DNA of 64,000 nt from Mesorhizobium sp. Root102 (lineage in GTDB: Bacteria; Pseudomonadota; Alphaproteobacteria; Rhizobiales; Rhizobiaceae), in assembly GCF_001425625.1 (NCBI RefSeq), contig NZ_LMCP01000001.1, positions 187,430 to 251,429 on the forward strand, in the 5' to 3' direction. This document shows, piece by piece, positions 47,676 to 55,720 of this stretch. The notes beneath the pieces are model-generated. The model worked only from the letters and a program-made list of their open reading frames with translations. It was not told where the DNA came from and ran no database searches. The position numbers were made by a program, and so were the translations under genes. Positions within the stretch are counted from its first letter, which is position 1; each line of letters starts with the position of its first letter.

Positions 47676-49007
47676 TTATCTTGCCAGAGCCGACGGCCTG
47701 ACGGGAACAAGGAGATTGTCATGACGGGCCGCGGTCGACTCGCCCCGTTGGCTCAACCGTTCAGCAAAGCCCTTGTGAAGGATAATGCCATTCATATACG
47801 CAAAAGCCATCGCAAGCGCCGCTGTTCGCAAGGGATAATCAACCAGAGAATGAACGAGAAGAAACGACACTGAGAGGAACGCCGCTTTCTGAAGCGGATC
47901 TCGCCGGCCCCCAACAGATGATGCAAAAAGCAATATCAGGTAAACTGCGATCAGAAAAACAACAGGCGCCCCACCCTCAAGTGCCAATTCCAGATAGTCG
48001 TTATGAGCGTGATTCACGTAGGGCTTGAAGATCATCTCTCCCTTTTCGTAAATCTGATAGACCTTCTGAAAACTGCCGAAACCCACTCCTGTCGGCCAAT
48101 TCTGTTCAATTCCCGCAATCGTCGTGCGGGCAAATTCAGCTCGCCCAAAGGCCGGATCAACCACCTCCGCATCGATCTTGGTCCACGCGCCTATCGTGTA
48201 GAGCGAAAGACCGATGAAGACAGCAAGGATGCCATAACCGCCTAGCCTGGAGCGAGCAGACAGAAAGACGACCGCTATTATCGTGATCGCCAAGCCTATC
48301 AGAATACCGGCGCGCGAACCCGCGGCCAGAAGCAGCAGCAACAGCGACATCAACCCCAGCGATCCGGACAGAAGGTGCCCGCGGAACAGACCGTAGTAGA
48401 CGACGAAGGGAATGGAGACGAATAGCAAAGCTGAAAAATGATTCTGGTTGGCAAACAGCCCCGCGTTTATCGTGAACGGCAACAACCCCTCTATGGCAAC
48501 GGTGTCGGAGAGTGAATACTGGATCGCCGCGGCCAATCCGTTGCAGATGACACCCATAAAGAAGAAGGGCAGAAGGCCGTAGACCTGATCCGGGCGCAGG
48601 CGGGTGACGCCCAGGAAAAATGCCGCCGCCGCCGCGAAATACAACAGACACTCGATCGTGCGCCCCACGCCAACACTGACGAAGCGCAGCTCGGTCTCGC
48701 CGGCGAGCCACGGGGTCGCGAGCAGAACTTCAGGCCGCAATCCGCTCAACAGGGCCGCGGGCATCGGCACGATCTGAAAACAGAACACGGCAAGGGCAAG
48801 GGCAAGCAGCCACAGAGCCGAACGGGGAATGCCCTGCCCCGATGGCCTTGAAAAGACGGCCGCGGCCGAAACAATCGCCGCAATCTCGATCAGCGTTTCG
48901 GTATAAAGGCCACTCGCCGTGCCGCCGCCAATCAGCACCGACACGAAAAGAACCGACCCAAGCAGATACTTTTCCCACTCCGTGGACCGGGTTGACCGCT
49001 CTCTCAA
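47676..49007 (-). CDS. O-antigen/exopolysaccharide polymerase or ligase (Wzy_C family)
   Basis: This is a 443-residue inner-membrane protein with about 11-12 hydrophobic helices. Its periplasmic loop contains IEQNWPTGVGFGSFQKVYQIYEKGEMIF and then VNHAHNDYLELALEGGAPVVF. The HxHNDxLxxxxExG motif is the signature of the PF04932 Wzy/WaaL superfamily. AAGSRAGILIGL supplies the conserved SRxG in a membrane helix. It overlaps the upstream TPR-protein gene by four bases and belongs to the same operon as the Wza- and Wzc-like genes, so a polymerase (Wzy) role is likely. It is a different gene from the similar one at 28.1 kb. Confidence 0.85.
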   Translation of the reverse strand: MRERSTRSTEWEKYLLGSVLFVSVLIGGGTASGLYTETLIEIAAIVSAAAVFSRPSGQGIPRSALWLLALALAVFCFQIVPMPAALLSGLRPEVLLATPWLAGETELRFVSVGVGRTIECLLYFAAAAAFFLGVTRLRPDQVYGLLPFFFMGVICNGLAAAIQYSLSDTVAIEGLLPFTINAGLFANQNHFSALLFVSIPFVVYYGLFRGHLLSGSLGLMSLLLLLLAAGSRAGILIGLAITIIAVVFLSARSRLGGYGILAVFIGLSLYTIGAWTKIDAEVVDPAFGRAEFARTTIAGIEQNWPTGVGFGSFQKVYQIYEKGEMIFKPYVNHAHNDYLELALEGGAPVVFLIAVYLILLFASSVGGRRDPLQKAAFLSVSFLLVHSLVDYPLRTAALAMAFAYMNGIILHKGFAERLSQRGESTAARHDNLLVPVRPSALAR

Positions 49008-50263
49008 GATGAAACTCTTTCGATGCTCAGCTTGTGCATGACCAACGTGCCGACGTATCGAAATCGCCAGCTCTCAGCGATAGCGGCTGTTTCCAGTCGC
49101 AGCAATTGCATGGGACACGCGCTTGCTCCGATCGCGAAATCCAGGCTCAAATCCTGCCGGTTGAATGTGCCTTCCGGGATGTTGAACCGGACTATCTCGC
49201 TTGCCGGATCCGCGCATCTGATGGACCAGAACAGCTGCTTTGGCAGCTTCAGGTTTCTCGCGGAGGCGATCAGGGAAATCCTGTAGGAGCCGGGAGGCAA
49301 TTCGACATATTGCTGGAGCGCGGCGTTCTTCACCGGCGTGTTCAAAAATCGAACGGTCGCTCCGCTGTCGCTTTCGCCGACCTCGCGCGACCCGGCAAAG
49401 GTAATTTCCAGACCGGACCGATCGTGAACCTGCCAATCGAACGGCTTGCCGCTGCGGACCGGCTCAAAGCCGCCGTTGAAAATGTATCCGCCCAGCGTCC
49501 GCTCCTGATCGGACAGGCTGAAAAGGAACAGCCGATAGGCCGGCTCGTATTCCTTTTGCCTGATGTAGCCGTTGATCACGGCAGACAGTTCCTTCGATGT
49601 CGGTGGTGAACTCGATCCGGCAAGGTCAAGCAACAGTTGGTTTGCGGCGCGCAGGCCCCGCGGATCCTGACCAAGGGCGGAGAAAAGATTGGACCTCCAC
49701 GGTGCCTCGATCCTTAAGGCTGCCAGGACAGCCCGATATCCGTCTGGATTTGAAAGAATGGCCGGCATGCCCGCCGCGATGACTGGAAAACGGTCCGGCC
49801 ACCGGCGCAGCAAGGTGTCGATCTCGCCGACGGCCTTTGACAGATCACCTACCCCGATCGAACGGTCGATCGATCTCTGAAGCGCATGGATTTCGGTCTT
49901 GGACAGCTTTCGAGCCTGATCGAAAAATTCAAAAGCCTCGTCTATCTCGCCTTGCCGGTACTTGATCTCGCCGATCAGGCTGTAGAGCCGGGCATCCCCG
50001 ACATTGAAGTGAAGCGCGCCCCTCGCCTTGGCAGCCAAAACGTCAAGATCAGGACGGCTGCCTGTTTTGTTCAACTCACCGGTAATGTCACCTATCAAGG
50101 CATCTATGTTCAACGGATCGAGCGCAAGCGAGACGGCCGGAGTTCCGGCCTCAAGGAGCCGACTTAGCCCGATCGACGAAGCCGCCAACAGCAGAACGGA
50201 GGCGACGAACCAAACGCCTGAACGCCGGAGATTTTGCGTGAGCGGGCTGGCCTGCTCCGTCAT
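49004..50263 (-). CDS. membrane-anchored TPR-like protein with C-terminal beta-sandwich domain
   Basis: This protein of about 419 residues of unknown function has a membrane anchor near residues 17-35 (VWFVASVLLLAASSIGL). An alpha-helical, TPR-like region follows (about 85-160; ARLYSLIGEIKYRQGEIDEAFEFFDQA fits a TPR). A C-terminal domain (about 265-415) opening NGGFEPVRSGKPFDWQV resembles carbohydrate-binding beta-sandwich modules. It is encoded between the polymerase and the autokinase, so it is likely periplasmic and may bind the polymer or bridge export components. The start (ATG 50263, GAGG nine bases before) lies inside the open frame of the kinase, overlapping it by 113 bases, which is unusual. 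TTG 50278 is an alternative. Confidence 0.65.
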   Translation of the reverse strand: MTEQASPLTQNLRRSGVWFVASVLLLAASSIGLSRLLEAGTPAVSLALDPLNIDALIGDITGELNKTGSRPDLDVLAAKARGALHFNVGDARLYSLIGEIKYRQGEIDEAFEFFDQARKLSKTEIHALQRSIDRSIGVGDLSKAVGEIDTLLRRWPDRFPVIAAGMPAILSNPDGYRAVLAALRIEAPWRSNLFSALGQDPRGLRAANQLLLDLAGSSSPPTSKELSAVINGYIRQKEYEPAYRLFLFSLSDQERTLGGYIFNGGFEPVRSGKPFDWQVHDRSGLEITFAGSREVGESDSGATVRFLNTPVKNAALQQYVELPPGSYRISLIASARNLKLPKQLFWSIRCADPASEIVRFNIPEGTFNRQDLSLDFAIGASACPMQLLRLETAAIAESWRFRYVGTLVMHKLSIERVSS

Positions 50264-51221
50264 CGACTTTGCCCTCAATTTTCGGGGTACTCGCGCCGTA
50301 GTCGTAGTACTGGTAGTTCATGTATTTGTAGGCGTAGTTGTAATCGAACGTGTTGACCGCAAATTTCGACATCGCCGCTCCGATCACATTCGCACCGGCT
50401 GCGCGCAGACGCTTGACCGCCGTCTTGGCTGATTTGCGCGTGACCTGGTTGGTGGAAACGACCATCAACGTGCCTTCGGCAAGCCGGCTGAGGATTGGTG
50501 CATCGGAAAGACCGACGACCGGTGGGGCGTCGATGATGACCAGATCGAAGCGTTTGCCGAGATTGGTCAAGACCAGCGCCATCTTCTGCGAAGATAGCAG
50601 GTCGGCCGGATTCGGCGGAATCGTTCCGGACGTCAGCACGGTGACATTGGCGTATTTCGTCGGCCTGAAAATGCCCGCCAGATCGTCCTTGCGAACGGTA
50701 TTTGTCAGCAGGTTGCTCAGCCCGATCGCATTGTCGAGGCCAAACAGCCGATGCAGGTTGGGTTTGCGAAGGTCGCCATCGACAAGCAGAACCCTTGCGC
50801 CGAGCGCCGCGAAATCCTGGCCAAGCTTGAACGAGGTGGTCGACTTGCCTTCCGACGGTTCCGAGCTGGTCACCAGCAGCGATCGCGGCGCGCCCTCCGC
50901 ACCGGAGAACTGCAGCGATGTTCGCAGTGAACGATAGGCCTCGGAGAGCCCGGACTTCTGATCGGCGATGCTGCCTATGAGTTCGCGGTCATCGACAAGC
51001 GGCAAGATGCCGAGCATCGACAGCCCCAGCTCTTTCTCGATCTGCTCAGGGTTGGTGAAGGTGTTGTTCAGCAACTCGATGATGTAGATGATCGATGCAG
51101 CCAAGGCCATGAAAAGCGCCAGAGCGATTGCAAGATTGATGCTCAGGCGCTGTGGGCAACGAAGCGAAATCGACAATCGCGGCGCTTTGCGTCTTGAGCT
51201 CCGAGCTAACCCCGACTTCAT
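50151..51221 (-). CDS. exopolysaccharide tyrosine autokinase, C-terminal part of a frameshifted Wzc/ExoP-like gene
   Basis: This frame holds the second membrane helix (LSINLAIALALFMALAASII) and the BY-kinase domain of a Wzc/ExoP co-polymerase. Walker A is SSEPSEGKSTTS, Walker A' VLLVDGDLRKPN, Walker B LVIIDAPPV, and a tyrosine-rich tail (YNYAYKYMNYQYYDYG) is the autophosphorylation cluster. The N-terminal part is in another frame (51046-52515), and the shift lies at about 51140-51165. The ATG at 51221 has no ribosome-binding site and is inside the N-terminal coding region, so it is not a genuine start. After the tyrosine tail the frame continues about 50 codons over the start of the next gene, which suggests its natural stop is also displaced. 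Confidence 0.8.
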   Translation of the reverse strand: MKSGLARSSRRKAPRLSISLRCPQRLSINLAIALALFMALAASIIYIIELLNNTFTNPEQIEKELGLSMLGILPLVDDRELIGSIADQKSGLSEAYRSLRTSLQFSGAEGAPRSLLVTSSEPSEGKSTTSFKLGQDFAALGARVLLVDGDLRKPNLHRLFGLDNAIGLSNLLTNTVRKDDLAGIFRPTKYANVTVLTSGTIPPNPADLLSSQKMALVLTNLGKRFDLVIIDAPPVVGLSDAPILSRLAEGTLMVVSTNQVTRKSAKTAVKRLRAAGANVIGAAMSKFAVNTFDYNYAYKYMNYQYYDYGASTPKIEGKVDDGAGQPAHAKSPAFRRLVRRLRSAVGGFVDRAKSAP

Positions 51222-52515
51222 TCAGCTTTGTGATGAGGCTGTCATACTGTGACCGGTTGGAATCGACCTCACGCTTCAGGATCGTGTATTTGATATTCTT
51301 GTCGTTGAAGACGACCTGCTGCCTCTCCATCTCCGCGAGCTTGGATTTGAGATCGGCCTCCTTGTTCTGCGCTTCCTGGTATTTCAGCCGCAACGAATCG
51401 GTTATCGCCAGCACGCCGTTGTTGTAGAGCCGCTGCAGTTCCTTGATCTGCGATTGCAGCTGCTGCATTTCCGGATAACCAGGCTTCAGAATACCCAGTT
51501 TCTGCTGATACTGGCTGGTCAGATCCGCCAACTTTTCGCTGAGCTTCTGCAGACCTTCGCTTTCCAGAACCGGACCGAGGCTCGACCCGCGGCCCTTTTC
51601 TATCTGATCCACCATCCGCCCCGCATCAAGGCGCTCCTGGATTGCCGTGGCCAGTGCGGTGTTCAGGGCTTCGATGTTCGAGCCGATCAGTGATTTGTCG
51701 TCGCCCGTAACCGTAATGCCGGCATCTTTTGCATAGGCGACCAATTCCTCCTCGGAGGTCTGCAGCTTTTGCTTCACCTGCAAAACCTGCTCCTGGATGA
51801 ACTGCCTTGCCAGATCAGAGGTCTCGCTGGTCTGGTCCAGGCGCTGATCGATAAAGCTCTGCGCCACCTGATTGGCTACATCGCTTGCATATTTCGGCTT
51901 TTGGTCGACAAAGGTGATCGACAGCAGGCTTGTGTTGGTGACCAGATTGACCGTCAGGTCTTCGAGGATACGTTTGATGGCAATTGCCTCACGCTCTTCG
52001 GGTGTCTTCTCCTCGATGGAAGGCGACTTGGACATCCCGAACGCTCGGTAGACAATGTTGCTCAGCGAAAAGCTCGGCGTCGGAAACAGGAAATCCGGCT
52101 TTTCGCCAAGCCCCAGCTGGAACACCACGCGCTGAGCCAGCGCCCGGCTCCTCAGCTTCTCACGCGCGGTCAGGAAGGCCCTGACATCGCTGGTTTCGGA
52201 AACAACCTCAATGTCTTGAAAGACCTTCGCCGAAGGGACCAGAACTTCGAGCTGCGTCGTTGCCTGATATTTTGGTGTCTGCATCATCGTCACGATGACG
52301 CCGGCAACAAGCCCGGCGGCTGCCATCATGACGATCAGCCAGCGGTATTGGACAATGTAGAAAAGCAGCTTGAGCGGATTGAACCCCTCATCCTGGCCGG
52401 CATAGTCGCGACCATAGGGGCCGTAGTTTTGCGGCACGTCGTAATAGAGGTCCGCAGACAGGGCCTGGCCATGTCCGGGTCCGGTAAATTGGGGCTGCCT
52501 GTTACGATCGAGCAT
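51046..52515 (-). CDS. exopolysaccharide co-polymerase, N-terminal part of a frameshifted Wzc/ExoP-like gene
   Basis: This frame encodes the Wzz domain, first membrane helix (about 62-85, WLIVMMAAAGLVAGVIVTMM), long coiled coils (about 230-430) and the GNVR-type region (residues about 400-450, YTILKREVDSNRSQYDSLITKL) of a Wzc/ExoP/GumC protein. These control polymer length and export in the Wzx/Wzy pathway. At about residue 455 (VDFASLP, where the family normally continues Pro-rich into the second membrane helix) the frame departs. The rest is out-of-frame junk to 51046, while the proper continuation is in the 50151-51221 frame. A +1 insertion or a -2 deletion explains it. It follows the Wza-like gene by 29 bases. 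Confidence 0.8.
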   Translation of the reverse strand: MLDRNRQPQFTGPGHGQALSADLYYDVPQNYGPYGRDYAGQDEGFNPLKLLFYIVQYRWLIVMMAAAGLVAGVIVTMMQTPKYQATTQLEVLVPSAKVFQDIEVVSETSDVRAFLTAREKLRSRALAQRVVFQLGLGEKPDFLFPTPSFSLSNIVYRAFGMSKSPSIEEKTPEEREAIAIKRILEDLTVNLVTNTSLLSITFVDQKPKYASDVANQVAQSFIDQRLDQTSETSDLARQFIQEQVLQVKQKLQTSEEELVAYAKDAGITVTGDDKSLIGSNIEALNTALATAIQERLDAGRMVDQIEKGRGSSLGPVLESEGLQKLSEKLADLTSQYQQKLGILKPGYPEMQQLQSQIKELQRLYNNGVLAITDSLRLKYQEAQNKEADLKSKLAEMERQQVVFNDKNIKYTILKREVDSNRSQYDSLITKLNEVGVSSELKTQSAAIVDFASLPTAPEHQSCNRSGAFHGLGCIDHLHHRVAEQHLHQP

Positions 52516-52544
52516 GCGCGAGGTGATCCAGGGGTTGTCCGTGT

Positions 52545-53363
52545 CTACGGAATGACCGCAATGCGGGCAGCGCTAGAGGCGATGCCCAGAGCATCCTTCA
52601 AATTGTTCATCGCGATTTTCGACTTCGAAGCAAAGACGACGACCACGTCGCCGCCATAGATGCGCGGGTTGCGATTCTTGCCGGCGCGGATTTCCTCTAC
52701 ATTGTAGTTTGCGACCAGCTTGTTTTGGCCGACATTGCGATAGACGAAGACCTTGCCGGCATCACCAACCGGATTGAAGCCCCCGGCAAGGGCGATCGCA
52801 TCCAGCAAGGAAGCGCTGCTGGACACCGGATAAATGCCAGCCTTGTTGACTTCACCATCGACCGTGATGCGCTGGCCAATCGATTCCTTGACGAAAATCG
52901 TCACATCAGGCGATTGCAGATATTTTTCGCCATAGGCGGTCTCGATTTCCTTCTCGAGCTGGCGAACGGTCTTCCCGGCCGCAGCCATCGCCCCAATCAG
53001 CGGAAGCGAAATCTGCCCGCCCGCGTCGACCTGAACGGTTCTGTTCAAATTGTCGACCTGGAACACGCTGACCTCGAGCACATCGTTGGCAGACAAAGGC
53101 TGCTCGCTGCCATTCTGGGTGTTCTGCGGCGCAGGCAGATCCTTCACCACCTGCAGCGTGCCGCCGCCAGAAGGAGCAGTTGAAGACGCCGCCAGTTGCA
53201 GCGCATCGACAGAACTGGTGGATGACTTCGATGTCGACGCTGTGCTCGCGCAAGCAGATATCGCCAGAGATGCGAGCAACGCCGGCACGGTGCCCGCATG
53301 ACTTCTTGCAAGATCGAAGAAAAAGCCCATCAAAAAGCCCATCACAGAATACAGGTCGATCAT
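52545..53363 (-). CDS. polysaccharide export lipoprotein (Wza-like)
   Basis: This polysaccharide-export protein of about 272 residues would form the outer-membrane or periplasmic exit with the Wzc-like kinase. A signal peptide ends in a lipobox (LAISAC), so it is probably a lipoprotein. A Poly_export domain follows (about 85-165; LSANDVLEVSVFQVDNLNRTVQVDAGGQISLPLIGAM) and then an SLBB beta-grasp (about 170-240; ITVDGEVNKAGIYPV, ALAGGFNPVGD). The start is uncertain: ATG 53363 is chosen, but TTG 53399 or ATG 53342 are possible, with no strong ribosome-binding site. Like ExoF-type proteins it is short, with only one SLBB unit evident. Confidence 0.87.
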   Translation of the reverse strand: MIDLYSVMGFLMGFFFDLARSHAGTVPALLASLAISACASTASTSKSSTSSVDALQLAASSTAPSGGGTLQVVKDLPAPQNTQNGSEQPLSANDVLEVSVFQVDNLNRTVQVDAGGQISLPLIGAMAAAGKTVRQLEKEIETAYGEKYLQSPDVTIFVKESIGQRITVDGEVNKAGIYPVSSSASLLDAIALAGGFNPVGDAGKVFVYRNVGQNKLVANYNVEEIRAGKNRNPRIYGGDVVVVFASKSKIAMNNLKDALGIASSAARIAVIP

Positions 53364-53466
53364 TGGCGTTTCTGGCTGCCGCAAGCCTCGTCTCGACAAA
53401 ACACAAATGCGTCACCCGCATGATGGCAAATGACGCGTTCACAAAACAGCGGATGTCGGATCCCGA

Positions 53467-53967
53467 CTACCGGCTGACGGCGTCGTCGTCATCCTGCAGG
53501 CCGACAACAAGTGCCGCGGCACCACCAACCGCGCCGCCACCCAAGAGAATCGGCAGCATGCCAGGCTCCGAGTCGGCAGGCACGACCGTCGCAGCTGGCG
53601 TATCGAGCGAAACACACATGCCGCCTTCGACAGGATCGATCTTAACCGTGACATTGGCCGGAATATCGAACGCGCAATTGGTCCCGACAGCCAGCGAAGC
53701 GGACGCCTGCGCCCCCGTCATGATGCGCGCGCCCGAATACACCGGCGCCTCAGAGCCCACCCCCGCATAGCCGTCGGCCTGGGACATCTGAACATCACCA
53801 TAGACCTGCGTAAGGCGGCCGACCGCGGCGCCGGGCGCAGGCATAGCCGCGAGGCAGGAGCAGTTCCCTGCCGACTGGGCGAAAGCGTCAGACCCAACAA
53901 ACAGGACGCCCCCTGCGGCGAGTGCAACACAAGCGAACGCAGCCCCGAACTGATGACGACCCGTCAT
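53467..53967 (-). CDS. small secreted FecR-like protein with C-terminal hydrophobic segment and acidic tail
   Basis: This 166-residue protein of unrecognised function has a signal peptide (ending near AFAQ) and a Cys-x-Cys near the mature N-terminus (GNCSC). A domain with the FecR-like beta pattern follows (VGRLTQVYGDVQMSQADG, VYSGARIMTGAQASASL, ANVTVKI). A Gly/Ala-rich hydrophobic stretch (LPILLGGGAVGGAAALVVGL) then ends in QDDDDAVSR. The start is ATG 53967 behind GGTGGGG. A second, frameshifted paralogue lies just upstream in the same direction. Position before wza in the exopolysaccharide operon suggests an envelope or polymer-associated role; this is inference. Confidence 0.6.
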   Translation of the reverse strand: MTGRHQFGAAFACVALAAGGVLFVGSDAFAQSAGNCSCLAAMPAPGAAVGRLTQVYGDVQMSQADGYAGVGSEAPVYSGARIMTGAQASASLAVGTNCAFDIPANVTVKIDPVEGGMCVSLDTPAATVVPADSEPGMLPILLGGGAVGGAAALVVGLQDDDDAVSR

Positions 53968-54087
53968 TTTTACCCCACCCACACCTGCAACCCGCCCTCG
54001 TGGGGCAAATCACACCCCGGCCCGATGCCAGTCAATCCAGTTCGGGCAAACCCACCATCATAGCGTCAAACGCCGCTGCCATCTCCG

Positions 54088-54572
54088 TCAGCAGCTGACG
54101 CCGTTGTCGTCGTCCTGCGTCGCCGCGAGCACGCCAGTCGTCAAAAGTGCGCCGTCGAAAATCGCTTCCGGCGGACCGAACCCACCGCCACCACCAGACG
54201 GCTGGATGGCCGCCGTCTGCTCGGAGCCAACAAGCTTGAGGCAAATGTTGTTTCCGACGCGGGAAATATCGAGACTCGAACTGACCGGCACATCCAGCTT
54301 GCAGCCGCCAACCAGGACAGAAGCCGCGCCGTTGGCGCCAACCACCACGCGGCTGCCGAAATCGAGCGCATTCCAGCCTTGGCCGGGCCACAGCCAGCCG
54401 ACTGCGACACCATCACGTCGCCGTTTGCTGATCGGATTGATCCAGTCGGGTTTGCCGGGCCTTGATAGGCGGTCGCGCAGCTGCACGAGGCGTCCTGGGC
54501 GAACGATAAAACTGGACCGAACCCGAGTAACGCAACAAATACAGCAAGCACAGCTTTAACCACAAGCTTCAT
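54088..54572 (-). pseudogene. frameshifted paralogue of the small secreted FecR-like protein
   Basis: Two frames together match the neighbouring intact paralogue. Frame one, from ATG 54572, gives a signal peptide (ending LSFAQ), CSCATAYQGP and SANGDVMVSQSAG. From about 54375-54392 the homology moves to a second frame with GWNALDFGSRVVVGANGAASVLVGG, DISRVGNNICLKL, a Gly-rich stretch and the tail ATQDDDNGVSC. A single missing base explains the change. As read, the first frame would make a wrong C-terminus. The shared CSC start, FecR-like middle and QDDD tail define a small two-member family here. Confidence 0.7.
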
Positions 54573-55233
54573 CTGTCTTTGATCCCCTCTTGCTGCGCCA
54601 CCTTCGGACGCACCAATTCAAAGATAGTAAAACAATGCGTACCAGTTTTCTGCCACGATTCCAACCCGTTTCGCGCGCGAGGCGATCTAACCTGGTGCGT
54701 GCCTGTCCGAGCACAGTACTTTAGCCAAATCGCATGAATAATTTTGACTACCTGTCACAGGTTTCTTGTTGTCGGGCAAAAAAATGAAATTTCCTTTCCG
54801 CGGTGACTGACTCGATACGGTTTGATCGAAGCCGAGCGCGCCAAACGGATTTTCGCAAAAAATCGCCTAATGCATTGAATTAACAGTATATTTTTGCTTT
54901 AACCTTCGTGATGGCAGCCGTGCGATTTCGACCATTGGTCGTGCTGACAGCATGTAATTCGAGATCGCCTCGATACCAATCGCGACCAAGGTAGACCGGT
55001 CGGACCCGGCTATCCATTCCTGCTCTCCCGCCATAGAGATCTGGCTCCATGACCCCCACCTCGATCCAACTCACCAAGTCGATGTGCCTCAGACTTGGAG
55101 CCTTTATCGCCTATTCTGGCAAGAACCGACATTACCCAATAAAGGACCCATAAATACCCAAATGCAAAAACCGGTCAGGCTGGCGTCAGGGCAGATCCAT
55201 TCATTTCGCCGCAAGAGCCTCCAGTCCGCCTGT
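54573..55233. other. 661-base AT-richer intergenic region, no convincing gene
   Basis: This is the largest non-coding stretch of the exopolysaccharide locus and clearly more AT-rich than its flanks, with runs such as seven As near 54780. It probably holds the promoter of the minus-strand operon that starts at 54572. A 65-codon minus frame at 54880-55077 has no recognised features. A 13-bp palindrome at 54750-54762 is listed separately. Confidence 0.5.
54750..54762. promoter_or_regulatory. 13-bp perfect palindrome, candidate operator upstream of the exopolysaccharide operon
   Basis: ACCTGT-C-ACAGGT is an exact inverted repeat with a one-base centre, 178 bases upstream of the first gene of the wza/wzc operon, in an AT-rich setting. 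TTGACT lies just before it on plus (54744-54749). The half-sites equal those of a lux box, but the spacing is far too short for LuxR. A GntR- or MarR-type site is possible. Function is unproven. Confidence 0.4.
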
Positions 55234-55720
55234 TCAACAAGGCTTGTACGTTGCACCGGCCTGAACCGGCTGCCCGCAGAGGATTCCGCCCTGCGTAAGC
55301 ATGGTGGCCAAGTCTTTCCCCTCGGCCGTCAAGCACTGCACAACGAGGGTATCGCCAACCCTCGAAGCTATCTTGCCGTCGCAAGGCGTGCCGGCACCGA
55401 CGGGTTTGCAAGTAACGATGAGCCCCTGGTAGTCCCGGCGCGCTGCTTCCGTCACCAGGGCGCGCATCACCCTGGGGCCTTGAAAACGCCGCACCGCACA
55501 GCAGGACCTTGCGACCGCCGACGCGGAGATCGTCGATCGAGGGAACGGCGAGCTTGCCGTCAAACGGCTTGAGCACTGCTGCCAGCTTGGGAGGCGGCGG
55601 GTTGCCCCTTTGCATCACGATGATGCCCAGAAAGCCGGCACCAAACAGAACAGCTGATATGGCAAGCCATGCTCCTGATTGACAAGACCGTCCTCCGCCG
55701 ACCCCGCGAGGCCCGTTCAC
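55234..55720 (-). pseudogene. frameshifted thermonuclease-like (ExoI-like) membrane-anchored protein
   Basis: Frame one starts at GTG 55720, directly after the stop of the upstream glycosyltransferase. It encodes a membrane anchor (AWLAISAVLFGAGFLGIIVM) and DDLRVGGRKVLLCGAA, which resembles the SNase-type fold of the succinoglycan protein ExoI. The match continues in a second frame from about 55485: QGPRVMRALVTEAARRDYQG, VGAGTPCDGKIASRVGDTLVVQC and a Cys-containing end, stopping at 55234. Reading four As as three (55483-55486) restores one frame. The nuclease active-site residues are not obvious, as in other ExoI-like proteins. The assignment to that family is moderate. Confidence 0.6.

Noticed and set aside
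54750..54762. Lux box
   Set aside because: The half-sites match but the spacer is one base rather than eight, so LuxR-type binding is not expected; retained only as an unassigned palindrome.
54880..55077. 65-codon minus-strand ORF in the exopolysaccharide intergenic region
   Set aside because: No ribosome-binding site, signal or recognisable similarity.
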